Below are positions 1 to 8,685 of a stretch of 64,000 nucleotides of DNA, piece after piece (positions within the stretch are counted from its first letter, which is position 1; each line of letters starts with the position of its first letter). The notes under the pieces are model-generated. The model saw only the letters and a list, made by a program, of their open reading frames with translations, made no database searches and was not told the DNA's origin. This stretch comes from Salmonella enterica subsp. enterica serovar Choleraesuis (GTDB lineage Bacteria; Pseudomonadota; Gammaproteobacteria; Enterobacterales; Enterobacteriaceae): the NCBI GenBank assembly GCA_022846635.1, contig AP025685.1:1922001-1986000 (forward strand), in the 5' to 3' direction. A program made the position numbers and the translations under genes.

Positions 1-324
1 GGCTGTCTTTTGGAAAGCGACATTCCGTTTTAGATGAAATCGGTAGGTCGCACCGTTGTCCAGGACTTCCCACCGGTCAGCCAGTTCAGGAACCAGACGA
101 TAGGTGTATGGGTCTACCCCCAGCAGCCGGTCATATAGCTGGGCGGCCAAAGTATCAACAGTCAGGCCGCCGCTCACTTGCTGCGGATTAAAAGTGGTGA
201 CTTGACCATTCACACAATAAACAAAGCCACTCTGACGAATATCAGCCGGGCGCTGAGGTGCCGCCCACGCCTGACTCCAGGCCATGCCGAGCATCACCAG
301 CAAAGAGGGGAAAATTGCGCGCAT
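1..324 (-). CDS. sapA: SapA, peptide ABC transporter periplasmic binding protein (5' end only)
   Basis: Reading leftward from the ATG at 324, the 108 codons present encode a Sec signal peptide (basic start, hydrophobic core, cleavage near Ala-Trp-Ala-Ala) and then the N-terminus of an SBP family 5 solute-binding protein. Stretches such as SGFVYCVNGQ and YRLVPELADRWEVLDNGATY match my memory of E. coli SapA. The family binds peptides in the periplasm for the SapBCDF transporter and is linked to antimicrobial-peptide resistance. The gene runs off the left edge, so the rest of the operon is not visible. In E. coli sapA also lies upstream of the psp locus, which agrees with the neighbours here. 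Confidence 0.93.
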   Translation of the reverse strand, partial: MRAIFPSLLVMLGMAWSQAWAAPQRPADIRQSGFVYCVNGQVTTFNPQQVSGGLTVDTLAAQLYDRLLGVDPYTYRLVPELADRWEVLDNGATYRFHLKRNVAFQKTA

Positions 325-676
325 AAGTTTCTGTTTTAGTTTGTCAGTAGTGGAATTATTCAAAGTGTATCGCACTCTGGCTGGCATCCCAAAGCCTGGC
401 TGCGCGATTGCTGTATTTGTCGGCAGTCTCAGTGAGGAATTAGCGGTTTCTGAATGAAAAGGTTTTAACCTGGCAAACAGGCAAGGGCGAATATTTCAAC
501 GAATTAATATGTATTAGCTGAAGACGCTACTCAGATAATTTATTGATATAGATAGGAACCAACAAAATATTTCGCAATAACTCACATTTAGCTTACATAT
601 GGCAAAAAATGCCCAGCACTTCTCGTCACTCGGAATAGACTTTGACATCAAGTGTCACTGACGAGAGGAACTAGCT
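325..676. other. Divergent intergenic region, sapA / amidohydrolase
   Basis: About 350 bp without a convincing gene. It separates leftward sapA from the rightward amidohydrolase and must carry both promoters. The stretch 500-610 is AT-rich. A good ribosome-binding site (GAGAGGAA, about 663-670) precedes the ATG at 677. I could not assign specific operators. Confidence 0.5.
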
Positions 677-1849
677 ATGTCTGAATCAATCGCCGATGCA
701 TTGCGTACGCAAGAATCCGAATGGGTCGCGCTGCGTCATCAGCTTCATCAACACCCGGAAGTAGGATTCGCGCTGGCGAACACCAGTGCGCTGGTGGCTG
801 AAAAGCTTAAAAGCTGGGGCTATGAGTTACACCAGGGCATGGCCGAAACAGGAATTGTTGCCACCTTAAAAGTGGGGGATGGAGAACGCCGTCTGGGACT
901 GCGCGCCGATATGGATGCGTTACCCATAGTTGAAAATAGCGGTAAAGCGTGGGCCAGCCAGACGCCGGGTAGCTTCCATGGGTGCGGGCATGACGGTCAT
1001 ACCGCTATTCTGCTGTGCGCTGCTGAATATTTGGCGCGTACCAAAAATTTTAATGGCACTTTACATCTGATTTTCCAGCCGGCTGAAGAACTATTGTATG
1101 GCGGCCAAAAAATGGTTGATGACGGCCTGTTCCGTGAGTTCCCATGCGATCGGATTTACGCTTTGCACAATATGCCGGGCATGAAGAAAAATCATTTTTA
1201 CTTCACCGATGGGCCGGGTATGGCATCGGCAGATACGTTAGAGATAACAATTGCTGGTAAGGGCGGTCATGGCGCAATGCCCGAGAGTACCATTGACGCA
1301 ACGCTGGTTGCCTGCCATGTCGTAACGGCGTTGCAATCGATAGTTTCACGTAATACCGCACCTTCTGATGCCGTGGTAGTAACCGTTGGTAGCCTGCACT
1401 CCGGTAGTGCTCCGAATGTAATTAGTGAACGTGCGGTTATGCAGCTCAGCGTCCGGGCTTTGCGTCAGGAAGTACGCGATAAAACGCTGGAGCGAATCTC
1501 TCAAATCACCCAAAACGTTGCCCAGGGTTTGGGTGCCAGCGCTGAAATCAAGCTGATAAATGCGTGCCCGGTCCTGTGTAATGACACGGAAGCGACGGCT
1601 TATTTGCGTCAGGTTGCGAATGAATTATTTGGAGAATCGCGGGTACATACCGGAAAGCCGCTGATGGGCAGCGAAGATTTTGCTTTTATGCTGCACGCTA
1701 ATCCCAACGGCAGTTATGTCTGGCTCGGAGCGGGAGATGAACCAGACCGCTGTATGGTGCATAACCCCGGTTATGACTTTAATGATGAACTGATTATACC
1801 AGGAGCGGCATTGTGGTGTGCTCTGACTGAGCGTTATCTGCAGGCCTGA
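677..1849 (+). CDS. M20 family metallo-amidohydrolase (hippurate/IAA-amino acid hydrolase-like)
   Basis: 390 aa, the usual length for M20D amidohydrolases, which cleave N-acyl amino acids. The di-metal site is visible: HGCGHDGHT at residues 101-109 (Cys103, His105), QPAEE at 134-138, His164 in ALHNMPG, and His362 in the C-terminal MVHNPGYDF. GKGGHGAMP near residue 194 begins the lid/dimerisation domain. No signal peptide, so cytoplasmic. It lies 36 bp upstream of an MFS transporter on the same strand, suggesting a two-gene operon that imports or exports a conjugate and hydrolyses it. The substrate cannot be read from the sequence. The pair sits where E. coli has ymjA and the puu genes, so it is an accessory insertion between sapA and psp. 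Confidence 0.9.
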   Translation: MSESIADALRTQESEWVALRHQLHQHPEVGFALANTSALVAEKLKSWGYELHQGMAETGIVATLKVGDGERRLGLRADMDALPIVENSGKAWASQTPGSFHGCGHDGHTAILLCAAEYLARTKNFNGTLHLIFQPAEELLYGGQKMVDDGLFREFPCDRIYALHNMPGMKKNHFYFTDGPGMASADTLEITIAGKGGHGAMPESTIDATLVACHVVTALQSIVSRNTAPSDAVVVTVGSLHSGSAPNVISERAVMQLSVRALRQEVRDKTLERISQITQNVAQGLGASAEIKLINACPVLCNDTEATAYLRQVANELFGESRVHTGKPLMGSEDFAFMLHANPNGSYVWLGAGDEPDRCMVHNPGYDFNDELIIPGAALWCALTERYLQA

Positions 1850-1885
1850 CGGTCAGGGCCAGGCAAAACTGCCAGGGAGGCAAAA

Positions 1886-3280
1886 ATGAGTAGTGATATT
1901 GTATCGCAATCTTTTTTTCATCCTACCGACCGGCATCTCACCGGCGTAGTTTTTGCCGTACTGACTTACTGGTTATTTACTCAGTCAGTCATCAATGTCA
2001 TCCCGGCCATCTCCGAAAATGTGGCGATGGCCCCGGCAAGTTTATCTTTTGCCATTAGTCTGAGCGCGCTGTTCAGCGGCTGTTTTGTCGTGGGATGTGG
2101 AGGCCTGGCAGACAGAGCGGGCCATTTGTTGTTAGCAAGAATCGGGCTGGTACTGAGCATTCTGGCCAGCCTGGCGCTGGCTATGGCGTGGGAGCCCATT
2201 ATGTTCTTTAGCGCCCGAATCATCCAGGGGCTTTCGGCTGCCTGCATTATGCCGGCTACTTTAGCTTTGCTAAAAGAGTGGTATCAAGGAGCGGAACGCC
2301 AGCGGGCAATAAGTTTTTGGGTTATAGGCTCATGGGGGGGCAGCGGCTTATGTGCCCTGACCGGTGGCCTTATTACACTGATGCTAGGCTGGCGTTGGAT
2401 ATTTATCATTTCTAGCATGGTTGCGTTATTGAGCCTTTGGCTACTGCGCAATGCGCGGGAGTCGGAGCATCCTGCGGTAGTTCGCTCCACGTTCGATCTT
2501 GCCGGATTATTACTGCTGCCGGTAGTGCTGGTACTGCTTAATCTTTTGATTGGCAAAAGCTCGGGTTGGAGCCTGACAACGATCTTAATAGTGGTGCTGG
2601 GATTGATGTTATGCAGCATTGCTTTTTATCTGATTGAACGTAAGCGCGGCAACCATGCTCTTATCGATTTTTCTTTATTTTCGATTCGAGCCTGGAATGG
2701 AGCTTTGCTGTCTAACCTCTTGCTTAACAGTTGTATTGGTTCAATGTTAGTAACCAGCCTTTATTTACAGCATGACCGGGGGTTTAGTGCCTTTCAGGCC
2801 GGAGGTGTGACTCTGGGTTATCTGGTGATGGTGCTGGTCATGATCAGAGTTGGGGAGCGGTTGCTACAGCGTTTTGGTGCGCGGTTACCGATGGTTGCAG
2901 GAGCATTGATAACGGCGGCAGGCATTGCGGCTATATCCTGTACGTTTATCCCTGGTAATGGATATATTGCTACGGTTATTGTCGGCTATATGCTGTTTGG
3001 ACTGGGTCTTGGTTGCTACGCCACGCCTTCTACCGATACCGCTGTCAGTCACGCTCCGGCTAATAAAACCGGAATTGCGTCTGGAATTTATAAGATGGGG
3101 AGCTCATTGGGTGGCGCTTTCGGTATCGCTGGATCTTCGGCGCTCTATAATCTGTGGCTGCCTGCTGGCAGTGCCCATGCCGCACAGTGGGTGCTGTGGG
3201 GCAATATGGGCTTATGCATCGTAGCAGCGATAATTAGTTTGATGCTTCTGCCTTCTTCACGTTTTGCCGTCTCAGACTAA
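1886..3280 (+). CDS. MFS transporter, DHA2-like
   Basis: 464 aa and very hydrophobic, with roughly 12-14 predicted membrane spans. It shows the MFS motif A region (GGLADRAGHLLLARIG, about residues 72-87) and ARIIQGLSAACIMPATLALL in the following helices, typical of DHA2 drug/H+ antiporters and related exporters. The start at 1886 has a GGGAGG ribosome-binding site. It is probably co-transcribed with the upstream M20 amidohydrolase, so its substrate may be an acylated amino acid or its hydrolysis product; this is inference. Its stop is only 8 bp from the pspF stop, tail-to-tail, with no terminator in between. Confidence 0.87.
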   Translation: MSSDIVSQSFFHPTDRHLTGVVFAVLTYWLFTQSVINVIPAISENVAMAPASLSFAISLSALFSGCFVVGCGGLADRAGHLLLARIGLVLSILASLALAMAWEPIMFFSARIIQGLSAACIMPATLALLKEWYQGAERQRAISFWVIGSWGGSGLCALTGGLITLMLGWRWIFIISSMVALLSLWLLRNARESEHPAVVRSTFDLAGLLLLPVVLVLLNLLIGKSSGWSLTTILIVVLGLMLCSIAFYLIERKRGNHALIDFSLFSIRAWNGALLSNLLLNSCIGSMLVTSLYLQHDRGFSAFQAGGVTLGYLVMVLVMIRVGERLLQRFGARLPMVAGALITAAGIAAISCTFIPGNGYIATVIVGYMLFGLGLGCYATPSTDTAVSHAPANKTGIASGIYKMGSSLGGAFGIAGSSALYNLWLPAGSAHAAQWVLWGNMGLCIVAAIISLMLLPSSRFAVSD

Positions 3281-3288
3281 ACAATGGA

Positions 3289-4278
3289 TTATGGCTGCCC
3301 CAGCTGATGTTTTTTAATTAATGCCCGTAGCTGGTGGTAGCTCACGCCGAGTAACTGAGCCGCCTGCTTCTGATTATGACGTGCTCGCTCAAGGCTTACC
3401 TCCACTAGGGCGCACTCCTGCTCATGTTGCCATTGACGTAAATCCAGCGGCAGTGGGGGCAGGGACGCTTGTGATAAGGTCTCAACAGCAGGAGGTACTA
3501 TTGTGCTGCGGGTAAACGGATTAATCACTATCTCATCGAGCTCCTCTTCGCTATCACCGTGGCGATAGACCGAACGTTCAACCACATTTTTCAATTCGCG
3601 GATATTTCCCGGCCAGCTATAACTGAGAAGTGATTGGCAGGCATTGTCGCTGAAACCCGTAAACAAAGGCAGGCCGAGTTCACGGCACATATTCATCGCA
3701 AACTTTTCGGCCAGCATCATGATATCGCCAGACCGTTCTCGCAGTGGTGGAAGCTGCACTACATCGAACGCCAGCCGGTCAAGAAGGTCGGCGCGAAACT
3801 GACCGGCATTGGCCAGCGCAGGTAAATCGGCGTTGGTAGCGCATATCAACCGCACATTAACCTGAAGGGGCTGGCTACCGCCCACGCGTTCCAGTTCACC
3901 GTATTCAATTACCCGCAGTAACTTTTCCTGTACCAGCATAGGGGCCGTTGCCAGCTCATCGAGAAACAACGTGCCGCCATCGGCTCGTTCAAAGCGGCCC
4001 AGGTGGCGTTTTTGTGCGCCGGTAAATGCACCGGCCTCGTGGCCAAATAGTTCTGAATCCAGCAGATTGTCGTTTAGGGCTGCGCAGTTGAGGGAGATAA
4101 ATGGCCCTTGCCAGCGTGGAGATAAGTAGTGCAGCCGATGGGCTATCATCTCTTTCCCGGTACCGCGCTCACCCAGCACCAGTACAGGCTTACTGAGCAT
4201 CGCAAGTTTTGATACCTGTTCTAGCATTTCCAGGAACCGGTTATCTTCCCCCAGCAGGTTTTCACTCATATCCGACAT
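3289..4278 (-). CDS. pspF: PspF, sigma54 enhancer-binding activator of the psp operon
   Basis: A sigma54 activator without an N-terminal receiver domain. Walker A GERGTGKE is at residues 36-43, the sigma54-contacting GAFTGA loop at 83-88, Walker B GGTLFLDE at 101-108, and a Fis-type helix-turn-helix at the C-terminus (QKQAAQLLGVSYHQLRALIK). Length and sequence match E. coli PspF. I chose the ATG at 4278 (329 aa). A GTG 15 bases upstream would add five residues not seen in E. coli, and an internal ATG at 4269 is also possible. It is divergent from pspA, with activator sites and the sigma54 promoter in the shared intergenic region. PspA binding inhibits it in unstressed cells. Confidence 0.96.
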   Translation of the reverse strand: MSDMSENLLGEDNRFLEMLEQVSKLAMLSKPVLVLGERGTGKEMIAHRLHYLSPRWQGPFISLNCAALNDNLLDSELFGHEAGAFTGAQKRHLGRFERADGGTLFLDELATAPMLVQEKLLRVIEYGELERVGGSQPLQVNVRLICATNADLPALANAGQFRADLLDRLAFDVVQLPPLRERSGDIMMLAEKFAMNMCRELGLPLFTGFSDNACQSLLSYSWPGNIRELKNVVERSVYRHGDSEEELDEIVINPFTRSTIVPPAVETLSQASLPPLPLDLRQWQHEQECALVEVSLERARHNQKQAAQLLGVSYHQLRALIKKHQLGQP

Positions 4279-4305
4279 GATTATTTTCACCACTAGTTAG
4301 TCAAT

Positions 4306-4331
4306 TTAACCACTTTACCGGATCTGGTTAA
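4306..4331. promoter_or_regulatory. Candidate PspF upstream activating sequence
   Basis: Inverted repeat TTAACCA (4306-4312) and TGGTTAA (4325-4331) with 12 bp between, about 45-70 bp upstream of the pspA sigma54 promoter. This is the position expected for PspF binding sites, which also overlap the pspF promoter in E. coli. Assignment is by position and symmetry only. Confidence 0.5.
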
Positions 4332-4374
4332 TCAGGTAAATTTTAAAAATCCTTAAAAAACAATCAAATAAAAG

Positions 4375-4391
4375 TTGGCACGCAAATTGTA
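4375..4391 (+). promoter_or_regulatory. Sigma54 (-24/-12) promoter of pspA
   Basis: TTGGCACGCAAATTGTA carries the -24 TGGCAC element and the -12 TTGT element with RpoN spacing, and is practically the E. coli pspA promoter. It lies about 80 bp upstream of pspA and downstream of the PspF site. Confidence 0.88.
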
Positions 4392-4468
4392 TATATCAGG
4401 CAGAAGCTAACGCGGCTGATGGGTCAGCTGAAACGGGCTGATAAGCCACTATTAAGAGGATGTATATT

Positions 4469-5137
4469 ATGGGAATTTTTTCGCGCTTTGCTGATATCGT
4501 AAACGCCAACATCAATACATTGCTGGAGAAAGCGGAAGATCCGCAGAAGCTGGTGCGTTTGATGATTCAGGAGATGGAAGCAACGCTGGTTGAAGTGCGT
4601 ACCACTTCCGCGCGCGCACTGGCCGAAAAGAAACAGCTGGTACGTCGTGTAGAGCAGGCGAATGCCCAGCTTCAGGAATGGCAGGAAAAAGCCGAACTGG
4701 CACTGCGTAAAGATAAAGAAGACCTGGCTCGCGCTGCGCTGATTGAAAAACAGAAACTGAGCGGGCTGATTACCAGCCTGGAGCAGGAAATTGCCCAGGT
4801 TGATGAAACCTTAACCCGAATGAAAAGTGAAATCGGCGAACTGGAAAATAAACTGACTGAAACCCGCGCCCGCCAGCAGGCTTTGGCTATGCGCCATCAG
4901 GCGGCTTCTACTTCACGCGATATTCGCCGCCAGCTAGACAGCGGTAAACTGGATCAGGCTATGGCGCGTTTTGAATCTTTCGAACGCCGTATCGATCAGA
5001 TGGAAGCGGAAGCTGAAAGCCAGAGTTTTGGGAAACAGAAAAGCCTGGACGCCCAGTTTGCTGAGCTGAAGGCCGATGATGAAATCAGCGCTCAGCTGGC
5101 AGAGCTGAAAGCCAGGGTTCAGGATAATAACAAGTAA
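4469..5137 (+). CDS. pspA: PspA, phage shock protein A (membrane-stabilising effector and PspF inhibitor)
   Basis: From the ATG at 4469 the protein is 222 aa, identical in length to E. coli PspA, and begins [23 protein letters not shown] lies 8 bases upstream, so the ATG at 4460 was rejected. It is almost entirely heptad-rich coiled coil (PspA/IM30, ESCRT-III-like), with conserved [15 protein letters not shown] and [28 protein letters not shown] segments. It binds PspF to silence the operon, and under membrane stress is released by PspBC to coat the inner membrane. First gene of pspABCD. Confidence 0.97.
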   Translation: MGIFSRFADIVNANINTLLEKAEDPQKLVRLMIQEMEATLVEVRTTSARALAEKKQLVRRVEQANAQLQEWQEKAELALRKDKEDLARAALIEKQKLSGLITSLEQEIAQVDETLTRMKSEIGELENKLTETRARQQALAMRHQAASTSRDIRRQLDSGKLDQAMARFESFERRIDQMEAEAESQSFGKQKSLDAQFAELKADDEISAQLAELKARVQDNNK

Positions 5138-5178
5138 TTAGCTGCGGCCAAGGCCGCAGCTCCGTGTAAGGAGTACAT

Positions 5179-5403
5179 ATGAGCGCGCTTTTGTTAGCTA
5201 TCCCACTGACTATTTTTGTGTTGTTTGTAGCGCCTATCTGGCTATGGCTGCACTACAGCAATCGCCAGCAGCGGGGAGAGCTTACGCAAAGTGAACGCCA
5301 GCGCCTGGCGGCCTTGCAAAGCGAGGCCAGCCAGATGCAGGAGCGTATCCGGACTCTCGAGCAGATTCTGGATACCGAACACCCTAACTGGAGACAACCA
5401 TAA
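5179..5403 (+). CDS. pspB: PspB, inner-membrane regulator of the phage shock response
   Basis: 74 aa, the same length as E. coli PspB. One N-terminal membrane helix (about residues 4-26, ending WLWLHY) is followed by a basic, coiled cytoplasmic tail ending EHPNWRQP. It works with PspC to sense membrane damage and pull PspA off PspF. Ribosome-binding site AAGGAG precedes the ATG. The stop overlaps the pspC start by one base (TAATG), indicating translational coupling. Confidence 0.96.
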   Translation: MSALLLAIPLTIFVLFVAPIWLWLHYSNRQQRGELTQSERQRLAALQSEASQMQERIRTLEQILDTEHPNWRQP

Positions 5404-5759
5404 TGGCTGTGACTTTCTCAGGACGAAAATTATGGCGCATCCCTCAGCGCGGTATGGTTAAGGGCGTGTGTGCCGGACTGGCTGACTATCTTGGGGTGCC
5501 GGTAAAACTGGTGCGTTTGATAGTGATTTTATCCATGGTGTTCGGTCTGTTCTTTTTAACCCTGACCGCTTACATCATTTTGACTTTCGCACTTGATCCC
5601 ATGCCGGAAGGTGCAGATAACCCACACCAGCCGCAGAGCAGTGAACTGCTTAAAAGCGTAGATGCTGAGCTGGCTGCGGGTGAACAACGGTTACGCGCTA
5701 TGGAGCGTTATGTAACCTCAGATGCTTTTACGCTGCGCGGTCGTTTTCGCCAGCTGTAA
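5403..5759 (+). CDS. pspC: PspC, inner-membrane regulator of the phage shock response
   Basis: 118 aa with a PspC domain: [32 protein letters not shown] (about residues 8-39) precedes a long hydrophobic span near 40-66 and an acidic cytoplasmic tail. PspC is the partner of PspB in signalling to the PspA-PspF complex. Its start overlaps the pspB stop. Length agrees with E. coli (119 aa). Confidence 0.96.
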   Translation: MAVTFSGRKLWRIPQRGMVKGVCAGLADYLGVPVKLVRLIVILSMVFGLFFLTLTAYIILTFALDPMPEGADNPHQPQSSELLKSVDAELAAGEQRLRAMERYVTSDAFTLRGRFRQL

Positions 5760-5785
5760 GTTTTAATGTTGCAGGAGTCATAAAT

Positions 5786-6016
5786 ATGCCTAAACAAGCC
5801 TCATACTCTACCGCCAGCGGCCATGCTAGCCGCCTGATGCGTAGCGCTCTTAGTTTCGGCCTGTTGGCCGCGTTGCGCTTCGGCCCGGCGGGTGTGGCTG
5901 GCTGGGCGTTAAAATCCGTAAGCCGTCGGCCGCTAAAATTTCTGATAGCCGTGGCGCTGGAGCCCGCGCTAGCGCGGCTGGCTCGTCGCTTACAGAATCG
6001 ATTCAATATTCACTAA
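5786..6016 (+). CDS. pspD: PspD, peripheral inner-membrane phage shock protein
   Basis: 76 aa, against 73 in E. coli. The core [20 protein letters not shown] and [15 protein letters not shown] is conserved, and the protein is basic and amphipathic. Its exact role in the psp response is minor and poorly defined. It is the last psp gene here. pspE (rhodanese), which follows in E. coli, is absent, and ycjX follows directly, as in many enterobacteria outside Escherichia. Confidence 0.9.
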   Translation: MPKQASYSTASGHASRLMRSALSFGLLAALRFGPAGVAGWALKSVSRRPLKFLIAVALEPALARLARRLQNRFNIH

Positions 6017-6030
6017 GGTATTATTACTAA

Positions 6031-6049
6031 AGCGCGCGTACAGCGCGCT
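6031..6049. repeat. GC-rich perfect hairpin between pspD and ycjX
   Basis: AGCGCGC (6031-6037), loop GTACA, GCGCGCT (6043-6049). There is no T-run, so it is not a classical intrinsic terminator. It could attenuate read-through or protect the 3' end of psp mRNA while letting some transcription into ycjX. Confidence 0.5.
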
Positions 6050-6087
6050 AATATTGAAGGAAGCGAGAAATCATCAAGCAGGATGGC

Positions 6088-7485
6088 ATGAAGCGAATTA
6101 AAAACGAATTTTCCTCTTTGGTGAACCGCGGGGTAGACCGACATCTACGCCTCGCGGTTACCGGGTTAAGCCGTAGCGGTAAAACGGCTTTTATCACCTC
6201 ACTGGTTAACCAACTCCTTAATATTCATTCTGGCGCCCGCCTGCCTTTATTAAGCGCGTTTCGCGAAGAGCGACTGTTGGGTGTGAAACGCGTACCCCAG
6301 CGTGACTTTGGCGTCGCGCGCTTTACTTATGATGAAGGTATTGCCCAGCTTTATGGTTCACCGGCCGCCTGGCCGACACCGACTCGAGGCGTCAGCGAGA
6401 TGCGCCTGGCAATACGCTATCGCCCCCAGGACTCTCTGCTGCGTCATTTTCGTGACACTGCCACGCTTTATTTGGAGATCGTAGATTATCCCGGCGAGTG
6501 GCTGCTCGATTTACCCATGCTGGCGCAGGATTATCTGACCTGGTCACGACAAATGACGGGAATGGTTAGCGGGCCACGTACGGCATGGGCCTCACGCTGG
6601 CGGTCGCTCAGCCACGATCTCGACCCTCTGGCACCGGCCGACGAGAGCAGGCTGGCCGCCATTGCCGCGGCCTGGACCGACTATCTGCTGACCTGCAAGG
6701 AGCAGGGCCAGCACTTTATACAACCGGGACGTTTTGTACTGCCAGGAGATATGGCCGGTGCCCCGGCACTGCAATTTTTCCCATGGCCAGATGTCGATAA
6801 ATGGGGGGAGTCAAAACTTGCCCAGGCCGGTCGTCACACTAATTTTGGCATGTTAAAAGCACGCTATGATTACTATTGTAATCATGTGGTTAAAGGTTTT
6901 TACCGCGATCATTTTCTGCGTTTTGACCGCCAGATAGTCCTGGTGGATTGCCTGGCTGCATTGAATAGCGGGCCCCAGGCGTTTAACGATATGCGGCTGG
7001 CATTGACCCAATTAATGCAGAGTTTCCACTACGGGCAGCGCACGTTGTTCCGGCGGCTGTTTTCGCCTGTGATCGATAAGCTGATGTTTGCGGCGACCAA
7101 AGCGGACCATGTTACGGTCGATCAGCATGCCAACCTGGTATCGTTGTTACAGCAACTGGTGCAGGATGCCTGGCAGAATGCCGCGTTTGAAGGGATCGCT
7201 ATGGACTGCCTGGGCCTGGCTTCGATTCAGGCGACTCAGAGCGGTTTGGTTGATCACCAGGGACAAAAAATACCGGCATTGCGCGGGTTGCGGCTTGATG
7301 ATGGTGAACCGCTGACCGTATTCCCCGGCGAAGTGCCTGCGCGTTTGCCTGGCCCGGATTTCTGGGAAAGGCAGAGCTTTAATTTTGAACAATTTCGGCC
7401 GGCGCAAATGGATAGTGACCGGCCGTTGCCGCAAATCCGAATGGATGCGGCGTTGGAGTTTTTGATTGGAGACAAACTGCGATGA
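6088..7485 (+). CDS. ycjX: YcjX, P-loop NTPase of the psp regulon (DUF463 family)
   Basis: 465 aa and collinear with E. coli YcjX from MKRIKNEF to [10 protein letters not shown]. The P-loop GLSRSGKT is at residues 26-33, followed by the conserved [13 protein letters not shown] and [22 protein letters not shown]. Family members bind GTP/ATP and are co-induced with psp genes in E. coli; the molecular role is unsettled. The terminal TGA overlaps the ycjF ATG (ATGA), so the two are translationally coupled. Confidence 0.95.
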   Translation: MKRIKNEFSSLVNRGVDRHLRLAVTGLSRSGKTAFITSLVNQLLNIHSGARLPLLSAFREERLLGVKRVPQRDFGVARFTYDEGIAQLYGSPAAWPTPTRGVSEMRLAIRYRPQDSLLRHFRDTATLYLEIVDYPGEWLLDLPMLAQDYLTWSRQMTGMVSGPRTAWASRWRSLSHDLDPLAPADESRLAAIAAAWTDYLLTCKEQGQHFIQPGRFVLPGDMAGAPALQFFPWPDVDKWGESKLAQAGRHTNFGMLKARYDYYCNHVVKGFYRDHFLRFDRQIVLVDCLAALNSGPQAFNDMRLALTQLMQSFHYGQRTLFRRLFSPVIDKLMFAATKADHVTVDQHANLVSLLQQLVQDAWQNAAFEGIAMDCLGLASIQATQSGLVDHQGQKIPALRGLRLDDGEPLTVFPGEVPARLPGPDFWERQSFNFEQFRPAQMDSDRPLPQIRMDAALEFLIGDKLR

Positions 7486-8546
7486 GTGATCCTATCAAGC
7501 CCCGCATCGATTTTACGGGGGAACTGGAAAGTTCTGTTGTTGAGAATTATCAACCAGCCCAGCCATTTGCCGGTGGGGAAGCGCAGAGTTTTGAGCCGAT
7601 TATCGTCGCCGAGCATGATGCGAGTGAGCTGAGCTCCGGCCCGGAGGTAGCACTAGAGTCAGCGCTGCGTCCAAAACGAAGTCTGTGGCGGCGCATGATT
7701 ATGGCAGGACTGACGTTGTTTGGCGTCAGCGTCGTTGCTCAGGGCGTGCAGTGGAGCTGGCAGGCCTGGAACCAAAGTGACTGGGTGGCTTTGGGGGGCG
7801 GCGTGGCCGGTTTGTTGATTGTTGGTGCAGGGGTTGGCTCAGTCGTAACAGAATGGCGGCGCTTGTGGCAACTGCGTCAGCGTGCGGAGGCGCGTGATGA
7901 AGCGCGTGAGTTGCTGGCCAGCCATGCCCTGGGTAAGGGGCGAGCATTTTGTGAACAGCTGGCGCGTAAAGCCGGGCTGGAAAGCAGCCATCCAGCATTG
8001 CAACGCTGGCACGCGGCCATTCATGAATCCCACAGCGATCGGGAAGTAGTTACTCTTTATGCAAATCTGGTTCAGCCGGTTTTAGATAGTCAGGCAAGAC
8101 GTGAAATTGGCCGCTCTGCGGCAGAATCGGCCCTGATGATTGCCGTTAGCCCGCTGGCGCTGGTGGATATGGCGTTTATTGCATGGCGTAACCTCCGTTT
8201 GCTAAACCGTATTGCTACGCTTTATGGCATTGAATTAGGTTATTACAGCCGGTTGCGTCTGTTTCGGTTGGTGCTGCTGAATATCGCTTTTGCTGGTGCC
8301 AGTGAGTTAGTGCGTGAAGTGGGGATGGACTGGCTGGGCCAGGATGTTGCCGCACGATTATCAGCCCGTGCCGCTCAGGGAATAGGGGCCGGACTGCTAA
8401 CCGCCCGCCTGGGGATTAAGGCTATGGAACTATGCCGGCCGCTGCCGTGGCTGGAAGATGATAAACCTAAACTGGGTGACTTCCGTCGCGAGCTTATCGC
8501 TCAGCTCAAAGAGACCATGCACAAAAAACCAGCCGGTTCGGTCTAA
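7482..8546 (+). CDS. ycjF: YcjF, inner-membrane protein of the psp regulon (DUF697/UPF0283)
   Basis: 354 aa. A soluble, acidic N-terminus (about 70 residues) is followed by two hydrophobic spans (roughly 70-92 and 100-120), a helical region and further hydrophobic segments near 210-225. The UPF0283 core includes [23 protein letters not shown]. It starts inside the ycjX stop codon (ATGA overlap). YcjX and YcjF are widely conserved together and probably form a stress-related membrane NTPase pair. Confidence 0.94.
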   Translation: MSDPIKPRIDFTGELESSVVENYQPAQPFAGGEAQSFEPIIVAEHDASELSSGPEVALESALRPKRSLWRRMIMAGLTLFGVSVVAQGVQWSWQAWNQSDWVALGGGVAGLLIVGAGVGSVVTEWRRLWQLRQRAEARDEARELLASHALGKGRAFCEQLARKAGLESSHPALQRWHAAIHESHSDREVVTLYANLVQPVLDSQARREIGRSAAESALMIAVSPLALVDMAFIAWRNLRLLNRIATLYGIELGYYSRLRLFRLVLLNIAFAGASELVREVGMDWLGQDVAARLSARAAQGIGAGLLTARLGIKAMELCRPLPWLEDDKPKLGDFRRELIAQLKETMHKKPAGSV

Positions 8547-8550
8547 AAAG

Positions 8551-8577
8551 CGCTCACCCTGGCATAAGCCGGGGTGA
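8551..8577 (+). terminator. Weak hairpin after ycjF
   Basis: CACCC-t-GGC, loop ataa, GCC-g-GGGTG forms an imperfect stem just after the ycjF stop, without a T-run. At most a weak terminator or RNA-stabilising hairpin; tyrR follows with its own leader. Confidence 0.35.
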
Positions 8578-8685
8578 CGCTGACAGCATATTGTCAATTA
8601 TTGTTGACACATCTCTTCTTGGTTTCAGCCGCATAGAGTATGATTTCTCTTAACGTTAGTTACTTAGCTACTGTGAAGGTCACTC

